From assembly GCF_038502225.1 (NCBI RefSeq), contig NW_027196425.1, forward strand, positions 1 to 64,000: a stretch of DNA of 64,000 nucleotides, read 5' to 3'. The translations under genes were made by a program, and so were the position numbers. Source of the DNA: Cherax quadricarinatus (Eukaryota > Arthropoda > Malacostraca > Decapoda > Parastacidae). The notes under the pieces are model-generated. The model did no database searches, was not told the DNA's origin, and saw only the letters and a program-made list of their open reading frames with translations. Each line of letters begins with the position of its first letter. Positions within the stretch are counted from its first letter, which is position 1. Positions 1 to 10,936 of the stretch are shown here, one piece after another.

Positions 1-614
1 ACTACTGAATCTAAGTTCAGCATGAGAAAATTCCAAACTGTGATAATACACAGATACCAGTACAAGTTAGGTCAGAAGCTACAGCTCAGGACCTGAGTTG
101 TTTAGAGTGTCTATGCGACACACAACCTCAGTACAACGTCGAAAATCATTAAGTCTATACATTGTTCTGTGAACAGTCTCCAGAACTAACAATAATGAGA
201 CAAGAGACGATCTTCCAACAAGAGCCAATAAGGGAGATGAAGGCACTTCTTGTCTGGAATACGTCCAGCCACCCAGCGAGTCTAGACCAGACTGAATACT
301 TCAGGCGAGGTGAGGACACCCCCCATCGATCACGTGATAGCTCCGTGGACAGCTGTCACCCAGCAACAGAAGCCGGCAGAGTAACAAGCAAAGAGTGATA
401 ATTACAGTAGTTAGACAATCAAGACTTGAACTGAGCACATAATATGTTACATCCTACCTAACAAAAGGAAGCTAAGTCAAACAATAATATAAAGCAATAC
501 ATTTACGATTTAGCTATTATCGCAAATATAAGTAATATAAAATTATATGAAAAGGTAATATACATGTATTATATATAAATAATATACATTGCTACCCATT
601 CAGGGGTTGCAACA
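1..614 (-). mobile_element. LTR of Gypsy-type retrotransposon, truncated by window edge
   Basis: This is the reverse complement of the 5' (U3) half of the LTR seen whole at 3415-4698. It ends at 614 with the expected terminus (GGGGTTGCAACA read on the plus strand, so TGTTGCAACCCC on its own strand). The 35-bp satellite begins at the next base. It carries the longer-LTR-subfamily segment (about 190-290) also present at 3415-4698 but absent from the LTRs at 28933, 34117 and 55157. Whether it is a solo LTR or the edge of a complete element cannot be told, because the left part is outside the window. No function is inferred for the short open frames inside it. Confidence 0.9.
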
Positions 615-3414
615 CCGACGCTACTAGCAAATGCTACCCTGGTGTAGAGCAGATCCTACTAGTAAATACTACCCTGGTGTTAAGCCGAGGCTACTAGCAA
701 ATGTTACCCTGGTGTAAAGCCGAGGCTACTAGCAAATATTACCCTGGTATAAAGCCGAGGCTACTAGCAAATGTTGCCCTGGTGTAAAGCCGAGGCTACT
801 AGCAAATGTTACCCTGGTGTAAAGCCGAGGCTACTAGCAAATGTTACCCTGGTGTAAAGCCGAAACTACTACAAAATGTTATGCTGGTGTAAAGCCGAGG
901 CTACTAGCATATGTTACCCTGGTGTAAAGCCGAGGCTACTAGGAAATGTTACCCTGGTGTAAAGCCGAAACTACAAAATGTTACGCTGGTGTGAAGCCGA
1001 GGCTACTAGCAAATGCTTCCCTGGTGTAAAACAGATCCTACTAGCAAATACTACCCTGGTGTAAAGCCGAGTCTACTAGCAAATGCTACCCTGGTGTAAA
1101 GCAGATCCTACTAGCAAATACTACCCTGGTGTAAAGCCGAGACTACTAGCAAATGCTACCCTGGTGTAAAGCAGATCCTACTAACAAATACTACCCCGGT
1201 GTAAAGCCGAGACTACTAGCAAATACTACCCAGGTGTAAAGCCGAGTCTACTAGCAAATGCTACCCTGGAGTAAAGCAGATCCTAATAAATATGCTACCC
1301 TTGTGTAAAGCCGGGGCTAATAGCAAATGCTACCCAGGAGTAAAGCAGATCCTATTAGCAAATACTACCTTTGTGTAAAGCCGAGTCTACTAGTAAATAC
1401 TACCCTGGTGTAAAGCCGAGTCTACTAGCAAAGGCTCCTCTGGTGTAAAGCAGATCCTACAAGCAAATACTACCCTGGTGTAAAGCCAGGGCTAATAGCA
1501 AATGCTACCCTGGTGTAAAGCCGAGTCTACTAGCAAATACTACCCTGGTGTAAAGCCGAGTCTACTAGCAAATGCTCCTTTGGTGTAAAGCAGATCCTAC
1601 AAGCAAATACTACCCTGGTGTAAAGCCAGGGCTAATAGCAAATGCTACCCTGGTGTAAAGCCGAGTCTACTAGCAAATACTACCCTGGTGTAAAGCCGAG
1701 TCTAATAGCAAATACTTCCCTGGTGTAAAGCCGAGTCTCCTAGCAAATGCTACCCTCGTGTTAAGCAGATCCTACTAGCAAATACTACCATAGTGTAAAG
1801 TAGATCCTACTAGCAAATGCTACCTTGGTGTAAAGCAGATCCTACTAGCAAATACTTCCATGGTGTAAATCAGATCCTACTAGCAAATCCTACCCTGGTG
1901 TAAAGCAGATCCTACTAGCAAATCCTACCCTAGTGGAAAGTAGATCCTACTAGCAAATACTACCTTGGTGTAAAGCAGATCCTACTAGCAAATACTTCCA
2001 TGGTGTAAAGCAGATCCTACTAGAAAATGCTACCATAGTATAAAGCAGATCCTACTAGCGAATGCTACCATAGTGTAATGCAGATCCTACTAGCAAATGG
2101 TACCATAGTGTAAAGCAGATCCTACTAGCAAATACTCCCATGGTGTAAAGCAGATCCTACTAGGAAATACTACCCTGGTGTGAAGCAGATCCTACTAGCA
2201 AATACTACCATAGTGTAAAGCAGATCCTACTAGGAAATACTATACTGGTGTAAAGCAGATCCTACTAGGAAATACTATACTGGTGTGAAGCAGATCCTAC
2301 TAGCAAATACTACCATAGTGTAAAGCAGATCCTACTAGGAAATACTATACTGGTGTAAAGCAGATCCTACTAGGAAATACTATACTGGTGTAAAGCAGAT
2401 CCCACTAGCAAATAATACCATGGTGTAAAACAGATCCTACTAGCAAATACTACCCTGGTGTGAAGCAGATCCTACTAGCAAATACTACCATAGTGTATAG
2501 CAGATGCTACTAGAAAATACTGCACTGGTGTAAAGCAGATCCTACTAGCAAATGCTACCCTGGTGTAACGCAGATCCTACTAGAAAATGCTACTCTGGTG
2601 TAACGCAGATCCTACTAGCAAATGCTACCATGGTGTAAACTAGATCCTACTAGCAAATGCTACCCTGGTGTAATGCAGATTCTACTAGCAAATGCTACCC
2701 TGTGTAATGCAGAGGCTACTAGCAAATGCTACCCTGATGTAACGCAGATCCTACTAGCAAATGCTACCCTGGTGTAAAGCAGATCCTATTAGCAAATGTT
2801 ACCCTGGTGTAAAGCAGATCCTACTAGCAAATGCTACCCTGGTGTAAAGCAGATCCTACTAGCAAATGCTACCCTTGTGTAAAGCAGATCTTACTAGCAA
2901 ATGCTACCCTGGTGTAAAGCAGATCCTACTAGCAAATGCTACCCTGGTGTAAAGCAGATCCTACTAGCAAATGCTACCCTTGTGTAAAGCAGATCCTACT
3001 AGCAAATGCTACCCAGGTGTAAAGCAGATCCTACTAGCAAATGCTACCCTGGTGTAAAGCAGATCCTACTAGCAAATGCTACCCTGGTGTAAAGCAGATC
3101 CTACTAGCAAATGCTACCCTGGTGTAAAACAGATCCTACTAGCAAATGCTACCCTGGTGTAAAGCAGATCCTAATAGCAAATGCTACACTGGTGTAAAGC
3201 AGATCCTACTAGCAAATGCTACACTGGTGTAAAGCAGATCCTACTAGCAAATGCTACCCTGGTGTAAAGCAGTGACTACTAGCAAATGCTACACTGGTGT
3301 AAAGCAGATACTACTAGCAAATGCTACCCTGGTGTAAAGCAGTGACTACTAGCAAATGCTACACTGGTGTAAAGCAGATACTACTAGTAAATGCTACCCT
3401 GGTGTAAAGCAGAG
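615..3414. repeat. 35-bp satellite array, left block (about 80 copies)
   Basis: Head-to-tail repeats of a 35-bp unit with core CTACTAGCAAATGCTACCCT followed by GGTGTAAAGC and a variable 5-base block. The variable block defines subfamilies: CGAGG at about 660-1000, alternating CGAGT and AGATC types at about 1030-1740, and AGATC types from about 1790 to 3400. Around 1400-1720 a four-unit (140-bp) higher-order repeat is visible: the distinctive junction CAGATCCTACAAGC recurs at about 1451 and 1591. No open reading frame or RNA gene is supported. The array continues beyond the inserted LTR. Confidence 0.97.
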
Positions 3415-4698
3415 TGTTGCAACCCCTGAATGGGTCACAATGTATGTGATGTATATTATGTATATGTATATAATGTATATTACCTTTTCATATAATTTTA
3501 TATTGCTTATATTTGCGATAATAGCTAAATCGTAAATATATTGCTTTATATTATTATTTGACTTAGTTACTTTTGTTAGGTAGGATGTAACATATTATGT
3601 GTTCATAGTTCAAGTCTTGATTATCTAACTACTGTAATTATCGCTCTTTGCTCGTTTCCCTGCCGGCTTCTCGTTGTTGCTGGGCAGCAACTGTCCACGG
3701 AGCTATCACGTGATCGAGGGGGGGAGGGTATTCTCACCTTGCCTGAAGTAATCAGTCTGGTCTAGACTTGCTTGGTGGTTGGACGTATTCTAGGCAAGAG
3801 GAGCCTAAATCTCCCTTATTGGCCCTTGTTGGAAGATCGTCTCTTGTCTCATTATTGTTGTAGGTTCTGTGGGACTCTGTTCACCGAACATAGTATAGAC
3901 TTAGTGATTTTCGGCTTTGTATTGAGGTTGTGTGTCGCAAAGACACTCTTAGCAACTCAGGTCCTGAGCTGTAGCTTCTGACCTAACTTGTACTGGTATC
4001 TGTGTATTATCACAGTCGGGGATTTTCTTATGCTGAACTTAGATTCAGTAGTATGGGAGTTTTGTGACTTTTGTGGAGGATCTACTGATGGTCCCTACTT
4101 AGTGTCGTTATATTATCTCCTTGTTCCTGATTGTGTCGCAGTTGCTTGTTATATTGCTATTGGGCTTAGCATTCTTTTTATTGTTCAAGCAGACTGTTCT
4201 GACTGCCAGTTGGTCAAGAAGTTAGTTTATTTGAGGACTTTGTCAGTCACTTGTTTAAGTCTAGTCCAGTCGTGAGACATAGCGAACTACTTAGAGCACT
4301 TACACACATACACATAATTATTTGTATATTGAATTATTAAATAATAATGTACCAGACGGTACTTAATACATAAATGTGATATGTGCTATCAGCACAATAT
4401 TACTGTACACGAGAAAAGTGATTATTCCTATTTTGTTGATATTGATTTAATTTAATTTGATATACGCCTAGACAACTTAATTATTAATAAATTTATTAAA
4501 TTTTAATTTCTCTAGTTAGTAGCCTACCAGTTGTAATCCTGAAGCACTATTGAATCATACTGAATTCTAATGGATAACTGGACAAGGATACTGACTACTT
4601 GTTACGAAAACCCAGTAACAGGCTGGATGCTAGAAGGGCAGTCCTTTCTAGTATTCACTGGAGATCTCTAAGCTTTTAGAATCGCGTTTTTTGTAACA
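3415..4698 (+). mobile_element. Solo LTR (Gypsy-type, long subfamily) inserted in the 35-bp satellite
   Basis: A complete 1284-bp LTR begins TGTTGCAACCCCTGAATG and ends GTTTTTTGTAACA, the same termini as the LTRs of the full element at 28933-35348. It is flanked by a perfect 5-bp target-site duplication, CAGAG at 3410-3414 and 4699-4703, and the satellite resumes in register on the far side. There is no internal region, so this is a solo LTR, normally the product of recombination between the two LTRs of one element. It is about 50-70 bp longer than the LTRs of the full element because of extra sequence near 3780-3860. The 95-codon open frame at 3988-4275 lies wholly inside the LTR and is not considered a gene. 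Confidence 0.96.
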
Positions 4699-7438
4699 CA
4701 GAGGCTACTAGCAAATGCTACCCTGGTGTAAAGCAGAGGCTACTAGCAAATGCTACCCTGTTGTAAAGCACATCCAACTAGCAAATGCTACCCTGGTGTA
4801 AAGCAGATCCTACTAGCAAATGCTACCCTGGTGTAAAGCAGATCCTACTAGCAAATGCTACCCTGGTGTAAAGCAAATCCTACTAACAAATGCTACCCTT
4901 GTGTAAAGCAGAGACTACTAGCAAATGCTACCCTACTGTAATTCAAAGGCTACTAGCAAATGCTACCCTGCTATAATGCAGAGACTACTAACAAATGCTA
5001 CCCAGCTGTAATGCAAAGGCTATTAGCAAATGCTACCCTGCTTTAATGCAGAGGGTACTAGCAAATGCTACCCTGATATGATGCAGAGACTACTAGCAAA
5101 TGCTTCCCTACTATAATGCAGAGGGTACTAGCAAATGCTACCCTGCTATAATGCAGAGACTACTAGCAAATGCTACCCTGCTATAATGCAGAGGCTACTA
5201 GCAAATGCTACCCTGCTTTAATGCAGAGGCTACTAGCAAATGCTACCCTGCTATAATGGAGAGGCTACTAGCAAATGCTACCCTGCTATAATGCAGAGAC
5301 TACAAACAAATGCTACCCTGCTATAATGCAGAGGCTACTAGCAAATGCTACCCTGCTTTAATGCAGAGGCTACTAGCAAATGCTACCCTGCTATAATGCA
5401 GAGGCTACTAGCAAATGCTACCCTGCTTTAATGCAGAGGCTACTAGCAAATGCTACCGTGCTATAATGGAGAGGCTACTAGCAAATGCTACCCTGCTATA
5501 ATGCAGAGGCTACTAGCAAATGCTACCCTGCTATACTGCAGAGGCTACTAGCAAATGCCACAGTGCTATACTGCAGAGGCTACTAGTAAATGCTACCCTG
5601 CTATAATGCAGAAGCTACTAGCAAATGCTACCCTTCTATAATGCAGAGGCTACTAGCAAATACTACCCTGCTGTAATGCAGAGGCTACTAGCAAATGCTA
5701 CCGTGCTATAATGCAGAGGCTACTAGCAAATGCTACCCTGCTATACTGCAGAGGCTACTAGCAAATGCTACCCTGCTATACTGCAGAGGCTACTAGCAAA
5801 TGCTACCCTGCTATAATGCAGAGGCTACTAGCAAATGCTACCCTGCTATAATGCAGAGGCTACTAGCAAATGCTACCCTGCTATAATGCAGAGGCTACTA
5901 GCAAATGCTACCCTGCTATAATGCAGAGGCTACTAACAAATGCTACCCTGCTATAATGCAGAGGCTACTAGCAAATGCTACCCTGCTATAATGCAGAGGC
6001 TACTAGCAAATGCTACCCTGCTATAATGCAGAGGCTACTAGCAAATGCTACCCTGCTATAATGCAGAGGCTACTAGCAAATGCTACCCTGCTATAATGCA
6101 GAGGCTACTAACAAATGCTACCCTGCTTTAATGCAGAGGCTTCTAGCAAATGCTACCCTGCTATAATGCAGAGGCTTCTAGCAAATGCTACCCTGCTATA
6201 ATGTAGAGGCTACTAGCAAATGCTACCCTGCTATAATGCAGAGGCTACTAGCAAATGCTACCCTGCTATAATGCAGAGGCTTCTAGCAAATGCTACCCTG
6301 CTATAATGCAGAGGCTACTAACAAATGCTACCCTGCTATAATGCAGAGGCTACTAGCAAATGCTACCCTGCTATAATGCAGAGGATTCTAGCAAATGCTA
6401 CCCTGCTATAATGCAGAGGCTTCTAGCAAATGCTACCCTGCTATAATGCAGAGGCTTCTAGCAAATGCTACCCTGCTATAATGCAGAGGCTTCTAGCAAA
6501 TGCTACCCTGCTATAATGCAGAGGCTTCTAGCAAATGCTACCCTGCTATAATGCAGAGGCTACTAGCAAATGCTACCCTGCTATAATGCAGAGGCTACTA
6601 GCAAATGCTACCCTGCTATAATGCAGAGGCTACTAGCAAATGCTACCCTGCTATAATGCAGAGGCTTCTAGCAAATGCTACCCTGCTATAATGCAGAGGC
6701 TACTAGCAAATGCTACCCTGCTATAATGCAGAGGCTTCTAGCAAATGCTACCCTGCTATAATGCAGAGGCTACTAGCAAATGCTACCCTGCTATAATGCA
6801 GAGGCTACTAGCAAATGCTACCCTGCTATACTGCAGAGGCTACTAACAAATGCTACCCTGCTTTAATGCAGAGGCTACTAGCAAATGCTACCCTGCTATA
6901 ATGCAGAGGCTACTAGCAAATGCTACCCTGCTATAAGGCAGAGGCTACTAGCAAATGCTACCCTGCTATAATGCAGAGGCTACTAGCAAATGCTACCCTG
7001 CTATAATGCAGAGGCTACTAGCAAATGCTACCCTGCTATAATGCAGAGGCTTCTAGCAAATGCTACCCTGCTATAATGCAGAGGCTACTAGCAAATGCTA
7101 CCCTGCTATAATGCAGAGGCTTCTAGCAAATGCTACCCTGCTATAATGCAGAGGCTACTAGCAAATGCTACCCTGCTATAATGCAGAGGCTACTAGCAAA
7201 TGCTACCCTGCTATAATGCAGAGGCTACTAACAAATGCTACCCTGCTTTAATGCAGAGGCTACTAGCAAATGCTACCCTGCTATAATGCAGAGGCTACTA
7301 GCAAATGCTACCCTGCTATAATGCAGAGGCTACTAGCAAATGCTACCCTGCTATAATGCAGAGGCTACTAGCAAATGCTACCCTGCTATAATGCAGAGGC
7401 TTCTAGCAAATGCTACCCTGCTATAATGCAGGGGCTAC
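4699..7438. repeat. 35-bp satellite array, right block (about 78 copies)
   Basis: The same 35-bp satellite continues, but the sequence after the shared core changes within the first eight or so units from GGTGTAAAGC to GCTATAATGCAGAGG and then stays highly uniform to the end at about 7438. Minor variants (GCTTTAATGC, CTTCTAGC, CTAACAAATG) are interspersed. The contrast with the left block indicates separate homogenisation histories on the two sides. Confidence 0.97.
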
Positions 7439-7696
7439 TCACAGTCAGGAATTCGTCTAAGCATTTAATAAAACATCGTACCGACTCATCAATGGCTTGG
7501 TCCATTTCCTCTCCATCGGAATTTATCTTGATTGGGTTTTCCAACATTAAAAGTCCAGCTGCGTCCATCCTGTGGGTCTTGTCTTCCTTTCTGTTTACTC
7601 TTGTGGGTGTTATCTGCTGATTTGTGCTCACTTCTGTGGTCAGTCTGCTGAATTGTGTTCACCCTGGTGATTGCTTGCTCCTATGGTCACTGTTAT
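7439..7696. other. Unique spacer after the satellite
   Basis: No gene, RNA or recognised repeat is visible. Open frames here are short and partly run out of the satellite. Confidence 0.5.
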
Positions 7697-7841
7697 AGTC
7701 CCAACTCTTATGATCCCACTCTTATGGTCCCACTCTTATGGTCCCACTCTTATGGTCCCACTCTTATCGTCCCACTCTTATCGTCCCAATCTTATGGTTC
7801 CTCTCTTATGGTCCCACTCTTATGGTCCCACTCTTATGGTT
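7697..7841. repeat. 14-bp minisatellite (about 10 copies)
   Basis: Tandem repeats of TCCCACTCTTATGG with a few substitutions (for example CGTCCC and GGTTCC variants). Overlapping open frames here are products of the repeat. Confidence 0.9.
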
Positions 7842-8174
7842 CAGCTCCTGGTCTCAGTTCACACTAATGGTCGCTCTTATAGTTGTTATTCAAGCTCTTG
7901 CTTAATCTATTAGTTTCTTCGCTTCCTTTTAATTGTCTTATCACAATTGCTTGTGCTCTGCTGACCACCGATTACTGTTGTTTCCCATCTGTTGGTATCA
8001 GTTCTCTCTGTTTGTCTTCGTATTTGTCAATATTATTCGCTCTTGTGTCCCCTCAAGAGGCTCTTTCTCTCTCTTTTAATCCCTCTGTAGTTTTTTGCTT
8101 CCTAATTTTTTTACTCACACACTTGTTAATAATTTCCAGCACATTCTGGAATAATAGTGTGGGAATTACTGTAT
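7842..8174. other. Unique spacer, no gene seen
   Basis: T-rich sequence with overlapping short open frames of no recognisable family. Nothing else supported. Confidence 0.4.
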
Positions 8175-8214
8175 CACTGGAACAACACTGGAACAACACT
8201 GGAACAACACTGGA
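8175..8214. repeat. 11-bp short tandem repeat
   Basis: About 3.5 copies of GGAACAACACT, immediately before the palindromic repeat cluster. Confidence 0.8.
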
Positions 8215-8241
8215 TGTTTGACTCTCTCCAGGAGCTGTTGT

Positions 8242-8599
8242 GTTGTTATAGTAACACCGTCGTTGTCATAGCAACGCTGTGGGTTGTCATTGTAACGCCC
8301 TTCGTTACCATGGTAACGTTGTCGTTGCTGTGGTATTAGAGTCGTTGTTATGGTAACACCTTCATAGGCATTGTACAATTATTGTTAACAATGTAATGAT
8401 GTCGTTGTCATGGTAACGCTATCGTTACATTAATAACAACGTCGCTGTCATAATAACGCCGTTATGAAGTTACTATGATAACGTCGAGGTAGTCGTTGTG
8501 ATGAATAGACGCTGTTTGAAGCCATCGTTGTCATAGTAACAACGTTGTTATTTCTGTAATAATGTGGCTGTCATAATAACACTGTGTTGCCATGGTAAC
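8242..8599. repeat. Degenerate ~20-bp repeat made of X-box-like palindromes
   Basis: A decayed minisatellite whose units contain imperfect palindromes of the form GTT(G/A)(T/C)(C/T)AT(A/G)(G/A)TAAC. Clear copies lie at 8242-8255, 8262-8275, 8283-8296, 8304-8317 (GTTACCATGGTAAC, a perfect palindrome), 8344-8357, 8404-8417, 8469-8482, 8527-8540 and 8586-8599 (GTTGCCATGGTAAC). Weaker copies lie near 8322, 8422, 8444 and 8567. The best copies match the known RFX-family X-box consensus (GTNRCC-RGYAAC). Whether they bind anything is unknown; regulatory function is not claimed. Confidence 0.75.
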
Positions 8600-8621
8600 A
8601 CAGACAATAAACACAAGATTA

Positions 8622-8990
8622 ACGGACTCCAGGCTAAGGGACTGATTACCTCAAACACCTCATCCTCCACTGTTCTTCTCGGTATTGTACTGAAGAAGTC
8701 ACTGGCTGGTGACAAGTTTCCAGAATAAAGATTCCCAAATGCTGCCCAAGTGTCTCAGTTATCAAAATATTTTTGATAAAGAGACACCAGCAACAATTTT
8801 ATCTTAAGACATCGTCCGGCCGGCACAACTGACTTTTTTCAAGTGCAACACTCTGCTATAGTCTGCAAACTTTTCACCAGCCAGTGAGTTACTCAGTCCA
8901 ATGTAGAGAAACGGTGAAAGTTGAGGAGTGAGGTAACTAGTTCCTCATCCTTGAGTAGATGTGTTTAATTCATTAGTTTTGATAATAGTG
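8622..8990. repeat. Diverged inverted-repeat arms related to the fold-back element at 17181-18251
   Basis: 8622-8760 resembles the right arm of the element at 18090-18251 (shared landmarks: GACTCCAGGCT, GGACTGATTACCTCAAAC, CCAAATGCTGCCCAAGTGTCT). About 8868-8975 resembles the reverse-complement arm (landmarks TTTTCACCAGCC, GTGAGTTACTCAGTCC, TAGTTCCTCATCC). The two arms are in the opposite relative order to the later copy, so either two separate insertions or a rearranged one is present. Confidence 0.65.
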
Positions 8991-9140
8991 TGTTACATTA
9001 GTGTATATATGAGATGGAGCAGAGGTTGGCGGAATCACCAGTAGAGAAACACAATATTGGAAGTAGGTCGGTCCTGTAGGTCAGGCAAGCTTTGAAGAAT
9101 TCCCTTCGTCTAGATCCCAAGATATTGTTTTGTCTGACAG

Positions 9141-9261
9141 ACGATACCACGGGTGGGGATAGAACCCGCGATCAGTCATAAAACTCCAGACTGATCGCGG
9201 GTTCTATTCCCGCCCGTGGTATGGTTTGTTTACAATTCGTGTCATTACGATTTCGTGAGTC
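9141..9261. mobile_element. Short palindromic tRNA-like retroposon, copy 1
   Basis: A 34-bp inverted repeat (9145-9178 against 9190-9223, about 32 of 34 matching) with an 11-base loop. Each arm contains a tRNA B-box-like core (GGTTCTATTCC on one strand) followed by an acceptor-like GCCCGTGG. A conserved non-tRNA tail follows (GGTTTGTTTACAATTCG to GATTTCGTGAGT). The element is bounded by 9-bp direct repeats TGTCTGACA at 9132-9140 and 9262-9270, which look like a target-site duplication. A second copy lies at 63224-63362. Probably tRNA-derived and moved in trans by a LINE; that is inference. Confidence 0.75.
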
Positions 9262-9270
9262 TGTCTGACA

Positions 9271-10052
9271 CAGTTTGGATAAATTGTTTAAAAAACTGAC
9301 AAGTTGATAAATAAGACACTTGGAGTCCGGTTATCTCAGCCTTTTCTCCACAAGTTCTCTACAGCTGCTTCTGCTGCAGTGCCAGACGCGTACTGTACTG
9401 GTTGAGAGGAAGTGTTGGTGTCATCGTCACAAGCAGCCAGAGCTCACGAGCTTCTCACCACAATGGCCGCTGAACCAAAAACAAAACACGTGTTTCTCTG
9501 GTTCTACTAAGTTCTCTCCTTAATTAAGATAACGACCTAATATTGTCCAAAACTCCAAAACTCTTATAATAAGCCTATTATTATTAATTAATGATTATGA
9601 AAGGCTTCTTCAATTATTAATAAGGCCTAAATCCCTTAATGGTATGCTGATTTTAAGGGTTCGTTAAGGATGATAAGGTTCATGTTAAAAGTTAGTTAAG
9701 ATGGATAAGAGCAAGTTTATTGTTACAAGTATACATCCCAAGATACTAAGAACTTAATATATAGAACCCTGTTGTGGAGATTCACCCAAAGTTCTGGGGT
9801 ATCGTAGCCTGATAAGTTCAAAGGAACGTAAATTATTTTTCTTAGCTGCACATAAATACAAAAGATGACTGCAACTAAGAAATAAAAATCTGATTTTATT
9901 AGCAACAAAATGTGAATTTATAACTGCAGGGTAAAACATTACATGTCAACATACCTAATATGGGGGTTGTCTTCTCTTATGGAAGACGGTACTTGTGCAC
10001 CACACTCAGGAACATGTCATTCCCAGGTGACGGTTTAGACAAACTCCAGGTT
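9271..10052. other. No gene seen
   Basis: AT-rich sequence with imperfect short repeats of TTAAGG/TTAAG type around 9590-9710. Overlapping short open frames on both strands have no recognisable family. Confidence 0.4.
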
Positions 10053-10210
10053 CAGTGGCGTGCACAGGTCTGGTGATGCCCGGGGCAAACTCCTTGATTG
10101 TATGCCCCAAATAACTATCTTATTTCCCTCTCTAATTGGATCCCTCCCTCATTTGAATGCCAGGGGCCACCGCCCCTTCGCCCCCCCCCCTTCACTTCTG
10201 CACGCCACTG
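10053..10210. mobile_element. Small terminal-inverted-repeat element (MITE-like)
   Basis: A 158-bp stretch bounded by perfect 12-bp inverted termini, CAGTGGCGTGCA at 10053-10064 and its complement at 10199-10210. CAGTGG-type ends are common among hAT-like elements, but I do not see a matching 8-bp duplication in the flanks, so family assignment is open and the insertion may be old or the ends fortuitous. Confidence 0.5.
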
Positions 10211-10877
10211 TCTTATTTCACTTATTTCACTTATTTGCTTCTCAGTATTCAAACAGGAGCCGAGAATCTTCTCTTATCAGCAGTTGATTTATTAATGTTA
10301 TAATTGTCTGTGAATTTTATGAATTACTATAAACAATAATTGTTCAAGTGCCATTTGATAGTTCTTTTAATTATAAACAAACGTCAGTAAACAAGAATCA
10401 CTTTAGCTTTATTGTTAATTTCTAACACAAAATTGGCTACTTAATTTCCATTATAAATGACTGTCAATCTACTGATATGTCAGTAGACAGGCATCTCTTA
10501 AGGGAGAAATTATTACTCCATGTTTTTCTACTATTTCTTGTTACTAATAGTAAAGTGATGTCACTTAAGGTTTTATTGTTTGTTAAAGTCTCACTTAATA
10601 TTGATTTAAACTGAACAGTACAGATGCTACAATCAAATGATAAAATTACTTTGAGTTCACTAGTCATGGATAATTCTTCCTCTTCACTAGTCACTAATTC
10701 AGTATCTGCCAAAGCTATATGGGAATGGTTATTTCCACAGGAGTAAACTGATCTCTCTTATTACACTTAGTGAATTACAAATAACTTAAAGAATTAAGCA
10801 AAATATGTAAACAAAAGCCTAATTTTTTTCCCTTCGCCTGTCAGGTATACAAGAAATTGAATCATTTCTAGGATTTT
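10211..10877. other. No gene seen
   Basis: AT-rich low-copy sequence. TTTCACTTATTTCACTTATT near 10215 is a short direct repeat. The open frame on the minus strand at 10464-10712 has no recognisable domain. Confidence 0.4.
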
Positions 10878-10878
10878 G

Positions 10879-10879
<1 letters not shown>

Positions 10880-10935
<56 letters not shown>
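10880..10935. repeat. (ATT)n microsatellite forming the LINE 3' tail
   Basis: Uninterrupted ATT trinucleotide run directly abutting the LINE 3' end on its low-coordinate side, consistent with a tail made during target-primed reverse transcription and later slippage. Confidence 0.9.

Positions 10936-10936
<1 letters not shown>

Noticed and set aside
3988..4275. A 95-codon frame in the LTR, partly kept in the LTR at 34628-34867
   Set aside because: It lies inside U3/R/U5, and the reading frame is broken or shortened in the other LTR copies, so resemblance is explained by LTR homology.
615..7438. CRISPR-like array (short repeats at constant spacing)
   Set aside because: Units are contiguous with no unique spacers, and the context is eukaryotic with no cas genes.
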